Positions 1 through 6,063 of a stretch of 7,718 nt of DNA are shown here, piece after piece; position 1 is the stretch's first letter, and the number at the start of each line of letters is the position of its first letter. The notes under the pieces were generated by a model. That model was not told where the DNA came from, searched no databases, and saw nothing but the letters and a program-made list of their open reading frames with translations. This DNA is from Verrucomicrobiota bacterium (GTDB lineage: Bacteria > Verrucomicrobiota > Verrucomicrobiia > Verrucomicrobiales > Verrucomicrobiaceae). The stretch covers positions 1 to 7,718 of the forward strand of contig JAIOQF010000124.1 of the NCBI GenBank assembly GCA_021413535.1, read 5' to 3'. Made by a program: the position numbers and the translations under genes.

Positions 1-290
1 ATGTCCAGATCAATCACGAGACAGAGCGGCTGTCGTCCAGGTTGTTGCTCAAAGGCGTGCATCGTTCCCGGTGGAATGTGCAAGACCGTCCCGGGCCGGG
101 CCGGATAAAGCGCACCGTCAATCCTCTGCTGACCACGACCCATCAGATAGATGAGAAGCTGATCGTGCTCATGCTTGTGCTCCGTCCAACGCGCTTCCGG
201 CAGTTGCCGATTCAACCGGATGCGGTGGATCTTTAGCCCCGGAATGAGGAGGTTCATGTCCTGAATGAGCAGCGGGCGATAGTTTTTCAT
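1..290 (-). CDS. Cupin-domain protein, probable AraC-family regulator N-terminus (partial)
   Basis: This gene starts with ATG at 290-288 and runs off the left edge, so only the first 96 residues are visible. A beta-barrel cupin pattern is clear: a histidine cluster H38/H40/H42 in EHKHEH, a glycine-rich turn (GRGQQ, residues 51-55), then RPGTVLHIPPGTMHAF with the second conserved histidine at residue 78. This arrangement is typical of the arabinose-binding-like sensing domain that precedes a helix-turn-helix domain in AraC-type transcription factors, and the ending CLVIDLD fits that use. The DNA-binding half would lie outside the window, so the regulator call is inference; a free-standing cupin enzyme or sugar-binding cupin is the alternative. 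There is no Shine-Dalgarno sequence; the bases before ATG read ATTTTCCCC. It lies downstream of the SulP gene on the same strand, but a 211-base spacer suggests its own promoter. Confidence 0.72.
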   Translation of the reverse strand, partial: MKNYRPLLIQDMNLLIPGLKIHRIRLNRQLPEARWTEHKHEHDQLLIYLMGRGQQRIDGALYPARPGTVLHIPPGTMHAFEQQPGRQPLCLVIDLD

Positions 291-321
291 GGGGAAAATT
301 GTTTTTTAAAGCGACCATCTT

Positions 322-348
322 ATTTTACAGCACCCAAAGGTATTCCAA
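322..348 (-). promoter_or_regulatory. Possible sigma-70-type promoter for the cupin/AraC gene
   Basis: On the minus strand TTGGAA (348-343) and TAAAAT (327-322) are separated by 15 bases, short of the preferred 17. The resulting start of transcription would give a leader of about 25 bases before the ATG at 290. A competing pair is TTGAGA (370-365) with TGGAAT (347-342) at 17-base spacing, which has a better -35 but a poorer -10. Either reading is weak, and the spacer is AT-richer than the flanking genes. Confidence 0.28.
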
Positions 349-414
349 GCCGGATGTGTTGTTTTCTCAAGTCGAATTTGTGCTGACTTTAGTTTCATTT
401 TTACGCAAGCAGCG

Positions 415-450
415 GCTAAACTTTAGCGAGAAGTCGATGGCGGATGACTT
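415..450. repeat. Two adjacent small inverted repeats in the SulP-cupin spacer
   Basis: GCTAAA and TTTAGC flank a single central base at 415-427 (a perfect 6-base inverted repeat). Three bases on, AAGTC (431-435) and GACTT (446-450) pair, and the stem can be continued by AT/AT across a bulged G, leaving a GGCGG loop. Neither is followed by a T-tract on the minus strand, so neither is a standard intrinsic terminator for the SulP gene that ends at 502. The 7-mer ACTTTAG of the first repeat occurs again at 386-392. They could be an operator for the downstream regulator gene or a 3' stem of the transporter transcript. Confidence 0.3.
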
Positions 451-501
451 TTAAAAATGATGTTGTCTCGGGCTCTGACCTACCCGCTATCGGCTCCATT
501 T

Positions 502-2361
502 TTATGCTTCAGTCCCGGCCCCGGTTTGCCGCCGGGGATCATAGAAGATGTGGATGTCAGCCTCACGTCCACCGAGAATCTGCTGAGCACGCTTCAGAGC
601 ATTGCGCGTGGCCAGATTTGGATTGACCGCACTGCCCATGAAAAAGTTTTCACGCCCAATGACCTCGATCATGCCGCTGTTTTTCAGCACGCGGTAAACA
701 TCACGCATGGCTCCGCTCACCAGCAGATCTCGCCCGGTGGCACGCAACTGACGGATGAGTTCCTCCAGAGCCATCACGCTGGTGGCATCAAGATGACGGG
801 CGTTTTTCAATCGCAAAATGATGATCCGCAGGTTGGGGTCGGAGCAGGCGCGCTGGATTTGGGAACTGAACAATTCCGCCGCGCCAAAGAAAAGTTCGCC
901 CTCGACATGCACAATGGAGATGGCCGGGTTCTGCCGCCGGAAATCCTGCGCGGCTTCGGCCAGATGGCCCTCGGTGTTGAATTCATATTCGACGAGGGAC
1001 GGACGGCTAGCCTTCCGCAGATAAAGGATCACCGAAAGACCGATGCCGGTAAAAATGGCGACATGCAAGGGCACCATCAACGTGGCCGCCAACGTGGCGA
1101 TAAAGACGAAGGCGTCGGATTTAGTGGCCCGCAGACAGACGCGAATCTGCCGCAGATGAATCAGCGTTGCGGCCACGCACATGACCAGCACGCCGAGTGC
1201 AGCGCGCGGAATATACGACACCATCGGCCCCAGAGTTAATGCTCCCGCGAGGCAAATCAGGCCGGAAACAATCACTGAAACGGGTGTCACTGCACCGCTG
1301 TTAAAGTTTGCCATGGAACGCGTAAGCGAGTTCGATGCCGGCATCCCGCTCAAGTAAGCACAAGCCAGATTGGCTGCGCCCAGGCCGAACATATCTTGAT
1401 TGGCATCCACTCGATGTCCGCTGCGTCCGGCCAGCGTTCTCGCCATGGCGGAGTTTTCCAGCATCACGAGAAATGCCAGCGAAACCGCGAGCCCAAACAA
1501 CTGGCTGAAATGCGCGCCCGAATTTTTTCCAGTGAAATCCGGAAACATCGGCAGCAGTTCACGCCAGGTGAATTGTTCACTGGCGAACGTCGGCAATGAA
1601 ATGGCGGCTCGCTCCAGCAACACTGTCGCGAGGGACGCACCCGCCAGGGTGATGGCCAGAGCCGGCCACTTGGGGAAGTAGCGCTTCAGCAGCAAATAGC
1701 CAAGCAGCGTGCCAATGGAGATGGACGCAACGGGCCACTTAATGCCTCCGAGGGCGCCGCAAATCGCATACAGTTCACCAAAAATCGTCGGAGCTTCCTT
1801 CATCTCCAATCCCAGAACCACGGGAAGCTGCCGCACCAGCATCTGCACTGCAGCTCCTGCAAGATAAGCTGTGACCACGGTGCGGCTGATAAATTGCGCG
1901 ATGTCCGCCACCTTGAAATACGCTCCAATCAACAGCAGCGCCCCGACCAGAAAGACCAGCATCGGCATCACCTCGCGCTGTGCGATGTGCGGGTTCGCCG
2001 CGAAAAAAGAAGCGATCATGAACGCCGTGGCGTTGGTCGGACCGAAGACCGAGTGCCTCGAGCTGGCAAACATCGCGCCGACCACGCAGGCCACGGCGGA
2101 ACAGGTGATGCCGTAGGCCAGCGGCAGATTGGCGATCATGGCAAAGGCAATGCCTTGAGGAATCGCCAGCAGCGCGCCATCCAGCCCGCCCCGCAGATCC
2201 AGCTTGAACCAGGCAGGACGATAACCCTCCAGAGCAAAGCGGAGCGGAAAAGGATGGAGCTGCCGCTCCAGAGTATAGCTCACCACCGAGTTCCACGCTC
2301 GCCTCAGCGAGTGCGTGATGCTGGACCAGAAGCTTTTTCTCGACACATGTCGCCTTTCCAA
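502..2361 (-). CDS. SulP-family anion transporter with C-terminal STAS domain
   Basis: This is an inner-membrane SulP/SLC26 permease; family members move sulfate, bicarbonate or C4-dicarboxylates, and the substrate cannot be read from the sequence. After a cytoplasmic N-terminus of about 55 residues, the first membrane part has the hallmark AIPQGIAFAMIANLPLAYGIT (about 66-86, shown in part) and GPTNATAFMI (107-116). Many hydrophobic spans follow to about 447, including the conserved GMPASNSLTRS stretch (339-349) and NFNSGAVTP (352-360). A STAS domain occupies about 480-595, with LDATSVMALEEL (524-535) as the phosphorylation-site-like loop (D525, T527, S528). The 619-residue length is normal. 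Two starts are plausible: TTG at 2361 behind GGCGG, used here, or GTG at 2346 behind GGAAAGG, which gives 614 residues and a better initiation codon. The gene lies 39 bases after rppH in the same frame and is probably co-transcribed with it. The stop is TAA; I see no convincing terminator. Confidence 0.93.
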   Translation of the reverse strand: MERRHVSRKSFWSSITHSLRRAWNSVVSYTLERQLHPFPLRFALEGYRPAWFKLDLRGGLDGALLAIPQGIAFAMIANLPLAYGITCSAVACVVGAMFASSRHSVFGPTNATAFMIASFFAANPHIAQREVMPMLVFLVGALLLIGAYFKVADIAQFISRTVVTAYLAGAAVQMLVRQLPVVLGLEMKEAPTIFGELYAICGALGGIKWPVASISIGTLLGYLLLKRYFPKWPALAITLAGASLATVLLERAAISLPTFASEQFTWRELLPMFPDFTGKNSGAHFSQLFGLAVSLAFLVMLENSAMARTLAGRSGHRVDANQDMFGLGAANLACAYLSGMPASNSLTRSMANFNSGAVTPVSVIVSGLICLAGALTLGPMVSYIPRAALGVLVMCVAATLIHLRQIRVCLRATKSDAFVFIATLAATLMVPLHVAIFTGIGLSVILYLRKASRPSLVEYEFNTEGHLAEAAQDFRRQNPAISIVHVEGELFFGAAELFSSQIQRACSDPNLRIIILRLKNARHLDATSVMALEELIRQLRATGRDLLVSGAMRDVYRVLKNSGMIEVIGRENFFMGSAVNPNLATRNALKRAQQILGGREADIHIFYDPRRQTGAGTEA

Positions 2362-2400
2362 TTCATCCGCCGATTTCTTGCGGAGCTGCCAGCCCCCGCC

Positions 2401-2937
2401 TCATCGTTCCAGCCCGAAAAAGTCGCGCAATACCCGGCGGTAAACATCGCGCTTGAATTTCGGCACCCAGTCCATGTCGAACTTTTCCGGCTTCAACCAG
2501 CGCCACCGCCCGAACTCACGGTGCTTGGTGTCGATATTGATGTCCTGATCGTGACCGAGAAAACGACAGAGAAAATAAACCTGCTCCTGTCCGCCAAAGA
2601 CTCCATATTTCAGCCGATCCTTCGGAAATTCATATCGATAGCCGCTCTTGTGATCGAGAATCTGAATCTGCCGGGGCTTGACACCGATCTCCTCCTCAAC
2701 TTCCCGCAGCAGTGCTTCCTCAAATGATTCACCCGAGTCCACCCCGCCCTGGGGAAACTGCCATGAACCACGAATATGAGCGCGCTCCGCAATGAGCATC
2801 TCGTTGTCCATGTTCAACAAAATGGCCGCAACATTGGGCCGGAAAAGCACGGGACGTCCCGTCGCACTTCCCGCAGGCGCATTCAAACCAATCTCAGGGG
2901 CGAGGACAGGCATGGGAGTTATGAGAGGATTATCCAT
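2401..2937 (-). CDS. rppH: RNA pyrophosphohydrolase / dinucleoside polyphosphate Nudix hydrolase (RppH-like)
   Basis: RppH enzymes remove pyrophosphate from 5'-triphosphorylated RNA, which starts decay in the cytoplasm; close relatives hydrolyse Ap4A-type dinucleotides. The Nudix box is complete at residues 64-86: G64, E70, R78-E79, E82-E83, G85-V86. Around it are RppH-specific traits: RPNVAAILLN (33-42), SWQFPQGG (58-65), GGQEQVYFL (115-123) and the C-terminal FKRDVYRRVLRDF (161-173), which matches the family ending closely. The 178-residue protein has about 25 more residues before RPNV than the E. coli enzyme. ATG at 2937 is the first start; a second ATG at 2913 would remove eight of these. 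No Shine-Dalgarno sequence is visible; the leader reads TTAACGAATT before ATG. The gene is divergent from the HAD phosphatase gene and leads into the SulP gene. RNA versus dinucleotide preference is not decidable here. Confidence 0.9.
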   Translation of the reverse strand: MDNPLITPMPVLAPEIGLNAPAGSATGRPVLFRPNVAAILLNMDNEMLIAERAHIRGSWQFPQGGVDSGESFEEALLREVEEEIGVKPRQIQILDHKSGYRYEFPKDRLKYGVFGGQEQVYFLCRFLGHDQDINIDTKHREFGRWRWLKPEKFDMDWVPKFKRDVYRRVLRDFFGLER

Positions 2938-2950
2938 AATTCGTTAAGAT

Positions 2951-2988
2951 ATGCAAACTAATTTTCCATCATGCAACCAATCAATTGA
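2951..2988. promoter_or_regulatory. Direct repeats and palindrome in the rppH/HAD divergent spacer
   Basis: The hexamer ATGCAA occurs at 2951-2956 and again at 2971-2976, 20 bases apart, about two turns of the helix and therefore on one face of the DNA. Immediately after lies the 8-base palindrome TCAATTGA (2981-2988), which also contains TTGACG-like -35 sequence (2985-2990) reading toward the HAD gene. The spacer separates two divergent genes and must carry promoters for both, so a protein-binding role is plausible, but no recognised operator is matched. Confidence 0.25.
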
Positions 2989-3020
2989 CGATACGCTCTG
3001 CCGACCCATCGCGGATTCAC

Positions 3021-3062
3021 GTTGCGCAGCGGACTCATCACGCGCTTCATGCGCGACGCAAC
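3021..3062 (+). promoter_or_regulatory. Two-tier stem-loop flush with the HAD phosphatase start codon
   Basis: GTTGCG (3021-3026) is the exact reverse complement of CGCAAC (3057-3062), the six bases directly before the ATG at 3063. Nested inside, CGCGC (3041-3045) pairs with GCGCG (3051-3055) around a TTCAT loop. Folding would bury the whole ribosome-docking region, which has no Shine-Dalgarno sequence. It could be a translation-control element; no riboswitch class is recognised. Confidence 0.35.
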
Positions 3063-3707
3063 ATGAAGGCATTTATTTTCGATCTCGACGGCACGCTCAT
3101 TGATTCCCTGGCTGACATCGCAGAGGCGGTGAACCGCGCACTGGATCAACATGGATTTCCCAGACAGCCAGTGGAATGTTTTCCGCAACTCATCGGCGAA
3201 GGCGTGGGCACGCTCGTGGAGCGCGCAGTGCCCCCCGATGCCCTGCACACCTTGGACATCTCTTCAGTGATCGCAGACTACCAGCATCACTATGCCGATA
3301 CCTGGCGTGACAAAACCAAACCCTACGACGGCATCACGGAAGTCATCAGCGCCCTGCGATCTCGCGACATCAAGACGGCAGTGCTCTCGAACAAGCCCGA
3401 TCATTTCACGAAGTTGTGCTGCGATCATTTCTTCGCGCCGGACAGCTTTGATATCGTTCTTGGTGCGCGCGAGGCTGTTCCGCGCAAGCCGCATCCACAG
3501 GCCGGATTTGAACTGGCTGCGGAACTTGGCGTGTCATTGAATGAATGTCTCTACATCGGCGATTCAGGATTGGACATGGCGTTTGCAGTGAACTCAGGAA
3601 TGCTGCCGGTCGGCGTGCTCTGGGGTTTCCGCAGCGAGTCGGAACTTCGCGCCCATGGCGCGAGCAGACTCATGGTGACTCCGCAGGAATTGTTGTCGCT
3701 GATTTAA
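3063..3707 (+). CDS. HAD-superfamily phosphatase, phosphoglycolate phosphatase (Gph) type
   Basis: This is a cytoplasmic phosphatase of the haloacid dehalogenase superfamily. All four motifs are present: motif I DLDGTLIDS (7-15; nucleophile D7, acid/base D9), motif II LSNK (108-111), motif III K142 in RKPHP, and motif IV GDSGLD (166-171; D167, D171). The helical cap between residues 15 and 85 is the C1 type seen in phosphoglycolate phosphatase, pyrophosphatase PpaX and beta-phosphoglucomutase-like enzymes. The 214-residue length and the PVGVLWGFRS stretch (182-191) favour Gph, which salvages 2-phosphoglycolate from DNA repair; the exact substrate is inference. I chose ATG at 3063 because motif I must sit at the N-terminus; the frame stays open upstream to a TTG at 2985, but those 26 residues have no family character. 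It is the only plus-strand gene here, is divergent from rppH, and its stop lies 7 bases from the stop of the AI-2E gene. Confidence 0.88.
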   Translation: MKAFIFDLDGTLIDSLADIAEAVNRALDQHGFPRQPVECFPQLIGEGVGTLVERAVPPDALHTLDISSVIADYQHHYADTWRDKTKPYDGITEVISALRSRDIKTAVLSNKPDHFTKLCCDHFFAPDSFDIVLGAREAVPRKPHPQAGFELAAELGVSLNECLYIGDSGLDMAFAVNSGMLPVGVLWGFRSESELRAHGASRLMVTPQELLSLI

Positions 3708-3724
3708 TCCGCACTCAACGCGGA
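3708..3724. other. Short hairpin between convergent genes
   Basis: TCCGC (3708-3712) and GCGGA (3720-3724) form a 5-base stem with a 7-base loop, placed exactly after the TAA of the HAD gene and over the TGA of the AI-2E gene. There is no T-run on the plus strand; on the minus strand it is followed by the AT-rich ATTAAAT. It is the only candidate terminator in the convergent junction and is a poor one. Confidence 0.22.
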
Positions 3725-4890
3725 GGCTCCGTCGCCGCACCGCCACCGAGCATTTCGCTCTCGTCAAACTCCGGCGTCTCCAGAACGACGGCTCCGCGTT
3801 TTACTTTTGCTTTCGACATCGTCACGGCCACCCAGCGAAACTCATCGCTGTTCTCCAGCACCACCTTGATCATGATGGTGAGCGGCACGGCCAGGAAGGC
3901 TCCGACCCCGTGCCACATCCAGCCCCAGAACCAAACGCTGAGCACAATGACAAGTGTCGACACGCCGAAACGCCGCCCCATCAGAGCTGGTTCAATGAAA
4001 TTGCCAATGATAAAATTGATCGCTAAGAAGCCCAGCGCGATGCCGATCGCATCGCCGAATGACAACCGCACCAAGGCAAGAAGAGTTGGCAGAACTCCCG
4101 CGAACAGGGCACCCACGGCGGGAATAAAGTGCATCACAAAGGCGACGATGCCCCAGAGAATGGGATAATCGAGATTAAACATCCAGCACCACAAGCCGGC
4201 GACGATGCCGCAGATGGCGCTGATGATCGTCTTCATGCCAAGGTATTTTTGAATCTCAGATGCGGAGTTGAGCAAGCCGCGGAGATCAGGCCCGCCCGCT
4301 TGGTGTATGGCCAGTGCCCGGCTGCGGGAACCATAGGCTTCGCTGAGAATGAAAAACATCAGCACCAATACGAGGGCAATTTGCGCGATCAATGTCACCG
4401 CCGTGCCCACCGCCACGCCCAGCCAGTCTGCGGCCAGATTTCGCACATCGGCGTTTCGTGCGTAGCCGATGATCGCCTGCCAGTCGAAAGCCTGCCGCAC
4501 CTGTTCCTCCGCCCCCTTCACTCCCTGTAACTCGAACCAGTGAGCCAGCTCGTTCACGTGTGCTTGCAGGCTCTTGAGGTCATCAGGAAGATCCTTGCTA
4601 AAACGAAACAGCAGATCGCTTCCGGCGTTGATGATCACCCCTACCAGGCACACAATGAAAACCAGCGTGATGATGAGAGCGAGGAAGCGCGGAATACGCA
4701 CGTGCACCAGAGCCTGCATGATCGGATAGCTCAGCACACTGAGAAAAAATGCCGTGACCACCGGAACGAAAAACGCAGCGCCGAGCTTCAATCCAGCAAT
4801 GACCACCAGCACGCCAGCCACCGTCAGCAGCGCACGCGTGCCGGCTACTCGCTTCGAGCGCGAGACATCTGGAATTTTTTCTTCTGCCAT
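3715..4890 (-). CDS. AI-2E family transporter (TqsA/UPF0118-type membrane protein)
   Basis: This polytopic inner-membrane protein belongs to the family named after TqsA, an exporter of autoinducer-2; other members are reported as sodium/proton antiporters, so the cargo is unknown. Counting from the ATG at 4890, paired hydrophobic spans lie near residues 20-55 and 70-90, then a large soluble region (about 92-155), then spans near 160-182 and 220-345. Family hallmarks are IQKYLGMKTIISAI (213-226), a FIPAVGALFAGVLPTLLAL stretch (255-273) and NFIEPALMGRRFGVS (297-311) with FLAVPL (332-337). A charged tail of about 40 residues ends the 391-residue protein. A GTG at 4911 would add seven residues, but it lies inside an inverted repeat and neither start has a Shine-Dalgarno sequence, so the ATG is preferred. 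The gene follows the serine hydrolase by about 78 bases and may share its transcript. Confidence 0.9.
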   Translation of the reverse strand: MAEEKIPDVSRSKRVAGTRALLTVAGVLVVIAGLKLGAAFFVPVVTAFFLSVLSYPIMQALVHVRIPRFLALIITLVFIVCLVGVIINAGSDLLFRFSKDLPDDLKSLQAHVNELAHWFELQGVKGAEEQVRQAFDWQAIIGYARNADVRNLAADWLGVAVGTAVTLIAQIALVLVLMFFILSEAYGSRSRALAIHQAGGPDLRGLLNSASEIQKYLGMKTIISAICGIVAGLWCWMFNLDYPILWGIVAFVMHFIPAVGALFAGVLPTLLALVRLSFGDAIGIALGFLAINFIIGNFIEPALMGRRFGVSTLVIVLSVWFWGWMWHGVGAFLAVPLTIMIKVVLENSDEFRWVAVTMSKAKVKRGAVVLETPEFDESEMLGGGAATEPPR

Positions 4891-4906
4891 CAGTTTGCAA
4901 GTGTCA

Positions 4907-4919
4907 GCCACATTGTGGC
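4907..4919. repeat. 13-base inverted repeat upstream of the AI-2E gene
   Basis: GCCACA and TGTGGC flank one central base, 17 bases before the ATG at 4890. The repeat contains the alternative GTG start (4911) and an out-of-frame ATG (4913). It could act as an operator or a small mRNA hairpin; no known binding site is matched. Confidence 0.3.
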
Positions 4920-4968
4920 AGTGCTCAACTGGAAACGTCGGTCAAACCAAAACCGGATGCCATGTATC

Positions 4969-6063
4969 TCAGGCTCGCCCGAAAAGCAGGCGGAGAAATT
5001 CCGCATCGGAAAATGCCGAGTCCCAGCCCTGCCGCACGATGATCAGATCCTGCGATCCCACCACGTATAAACGCTGAGAACCCGAACCGATGGATGCCAC
5101 CAGATCGGATGGCGCGCTGCGGCTGAGACAGGCATTGCGCCACTGCTGCTTGGGCCACTTTTCATGCAGCATCAACTCCACATCCACCTCCCGGGAACCA
5201 CCCCGATCAGCCCGGCTGTTGTTCCAAAATCCCAAACCAAATGCCGCGTTCACTCGCGAGCCATGACTGACCCCGTCCGCGATGGCCTCAGTCGGGGCGA
5301 CATGGTTTGACTCGCACAAGATCACCTTCCCGATCTGCGCCCACTGCCGCGCGCTAAGCAGAAAACCGGCGGCGAGCAAGGGATTGCCGCTGGCATCGGC
5401 GACATACCGCTGCGGCCCGAGACCGAGCGGCTTCAGCACATGCCGCTCCAGATATTGCGTCGGTGTCTGCCCGCGCGGTGCCAGCTTGCGTTTTAGTATC
5501 TCATGAAAAACTTGAAGCGAACACGGCCCGTAAATAAACGCTTCGCCCGGTTCGGCCGCGAGCTGCCGGTTAATGGCGAGCAGGTCGCGATCCTTGATCC
5601 CGTCCTCGTGCAATTCAAAAAATGGATCCAGCCCGCTGGAGAAATCGAGCAACTGCCGGATCGTGATGCTGGACTTCAATCGGTCGCCCCGCCACTCAGT
5701 GATCGTGTCCGCCGCCCGATCCTTCAGCCGAAGGATCCTCTCTTCCTCAGCCGCCAGCGCTGCCAGACACCAAAACGACTTCGTCCCGCTGTAAATTTTG
5801 TGAGGCTCATTCGCGAGACATCCATTCGAGTAAGATTCGTGAAGAATTTTTCCCTGCTGCATAACCAGCAGCGACTTCCCGCGATTGGCCGCTGAGTAGT
5901 CAGCCGCCAGCTTGATGCGATCATTGGCCAGCCCATCGGTTTTGCTTCGCCCCTGACTCCGTTTTCCCGGAACCATCAGCGCCAGCATCAGTGCAAATTT
6001 TCGCCGTCTCATGGCAACTGAGACATTAGTCGCAATGACTTGTTCAGCAAGCCGCACTCTCAC
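4969..6063 (-). CDS. Serine hydrolase, beta-lactamase/penicillin-binding-protein-like (class C fold)
   Basis: The protein belongs to the Beta-lactamase (class C, PBP-like) family, a group of mostly extracytoplasmic esterases and peptidases; the substrate is unknown and true antibiotic resistance is not implied. The catalytic SxxK is SGTK (S92, K95). Supporting blocks are TIRQLLDFSSGLDP (134-147), KPLGLG (211-216), AAGFLLSARQWAQIG (231-245) and a C-terminal SGSQRLYVVGSQDLIIVRQG (327-346). The usual YxN is replaced by YGP (178-180), and the KTG/HxG position reads SIG (324-326). The start is uncertain: GTG at 6063 overlaps the pyrF stop as GTGA and suggests translational coupling, whereas ATG at 6012 gives MRRRKFALMLALMVPG, a short signal-peptide-like start with an RRKF reminiscent of a Tat motif but no clear cleavage site. 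The longer form is 364 residues, the shorter 347; both are normal for the family. Confidence 0.85.
   Translation of the reverse strand: MRVRLAEQVIATNVSVAMRRRKFALMLALMVPGKRSQGRSKTDGLANDRIKLAADYSAANRGKSLLVMQQGKILHESYSNGCLANEPHKIYSGTKSFWCLAALAAEEERILRLKDRAADTITEWRGDRLKSSITIRQLLDFSSGLDPFFELHEDGIKDRDLLAINRQLAAEPGEAFIYGPCSLQVFHEILKRKLAPRGQTPTQYLERHVLKPLGLGPQRYVADASGNPLLAAGFLLSARQWAQIGKVILCESNHVAPTEAIADGVSHGSRVNAAFGLGFWNNSRADRGGSREVDVELMLHEKWPKQQWRNACLSRSAPSDLVASIGSGSQRLYVVGSQDLIIVRQGWDSAFSDAEFLRLLFGRA

Noticed and set aside
457..1239. Plus-strand open frame of 260 codons
   Set aside because: It lies wholly opposite the SulP gene, whose translation matches family motifs throughout; the plus-strand product is rich in H, Q, R and G with no recognisable domain, as expected of an antisense shadow in GC-rich DNA.
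1775..2296. Minus-strand open frame of 173 codons
   Set aside because: It is an alternative frame inside the SulP gene; the SulP frame carries the PQG and GPTN motifs across the same bases.
1894..2727. Plus-strand open frame of 277 codons spanning the SulP-rppH junction
   Set aside because: It is antisense to two well-supported genes and its product is low-complexity R/Q/H-rich with no motif.
2985..3062. 26-codon N-terminal extension of the HAD phosphatase from a TTG codon
   Set aside because: The catalytic DLDGT motif must lie close to the N-terminus; the extension has no family similarity and covers the stem-loop, so it is treated as leader.
4540..5070. Plus-strand open frame of 176 codons crossing the AI-2E/hydrolase junction
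   Set aside because: It is antisense to two recognised genes and has no hydrophobic or domain-like pattern.
4969..6063. Antibiotic-resistance beta-lactamase
   Set aside because: SxxK is present, but YxN and KTG are not, and the neighbours are housekeeping genes; a general serine hydrolase is the safer call.
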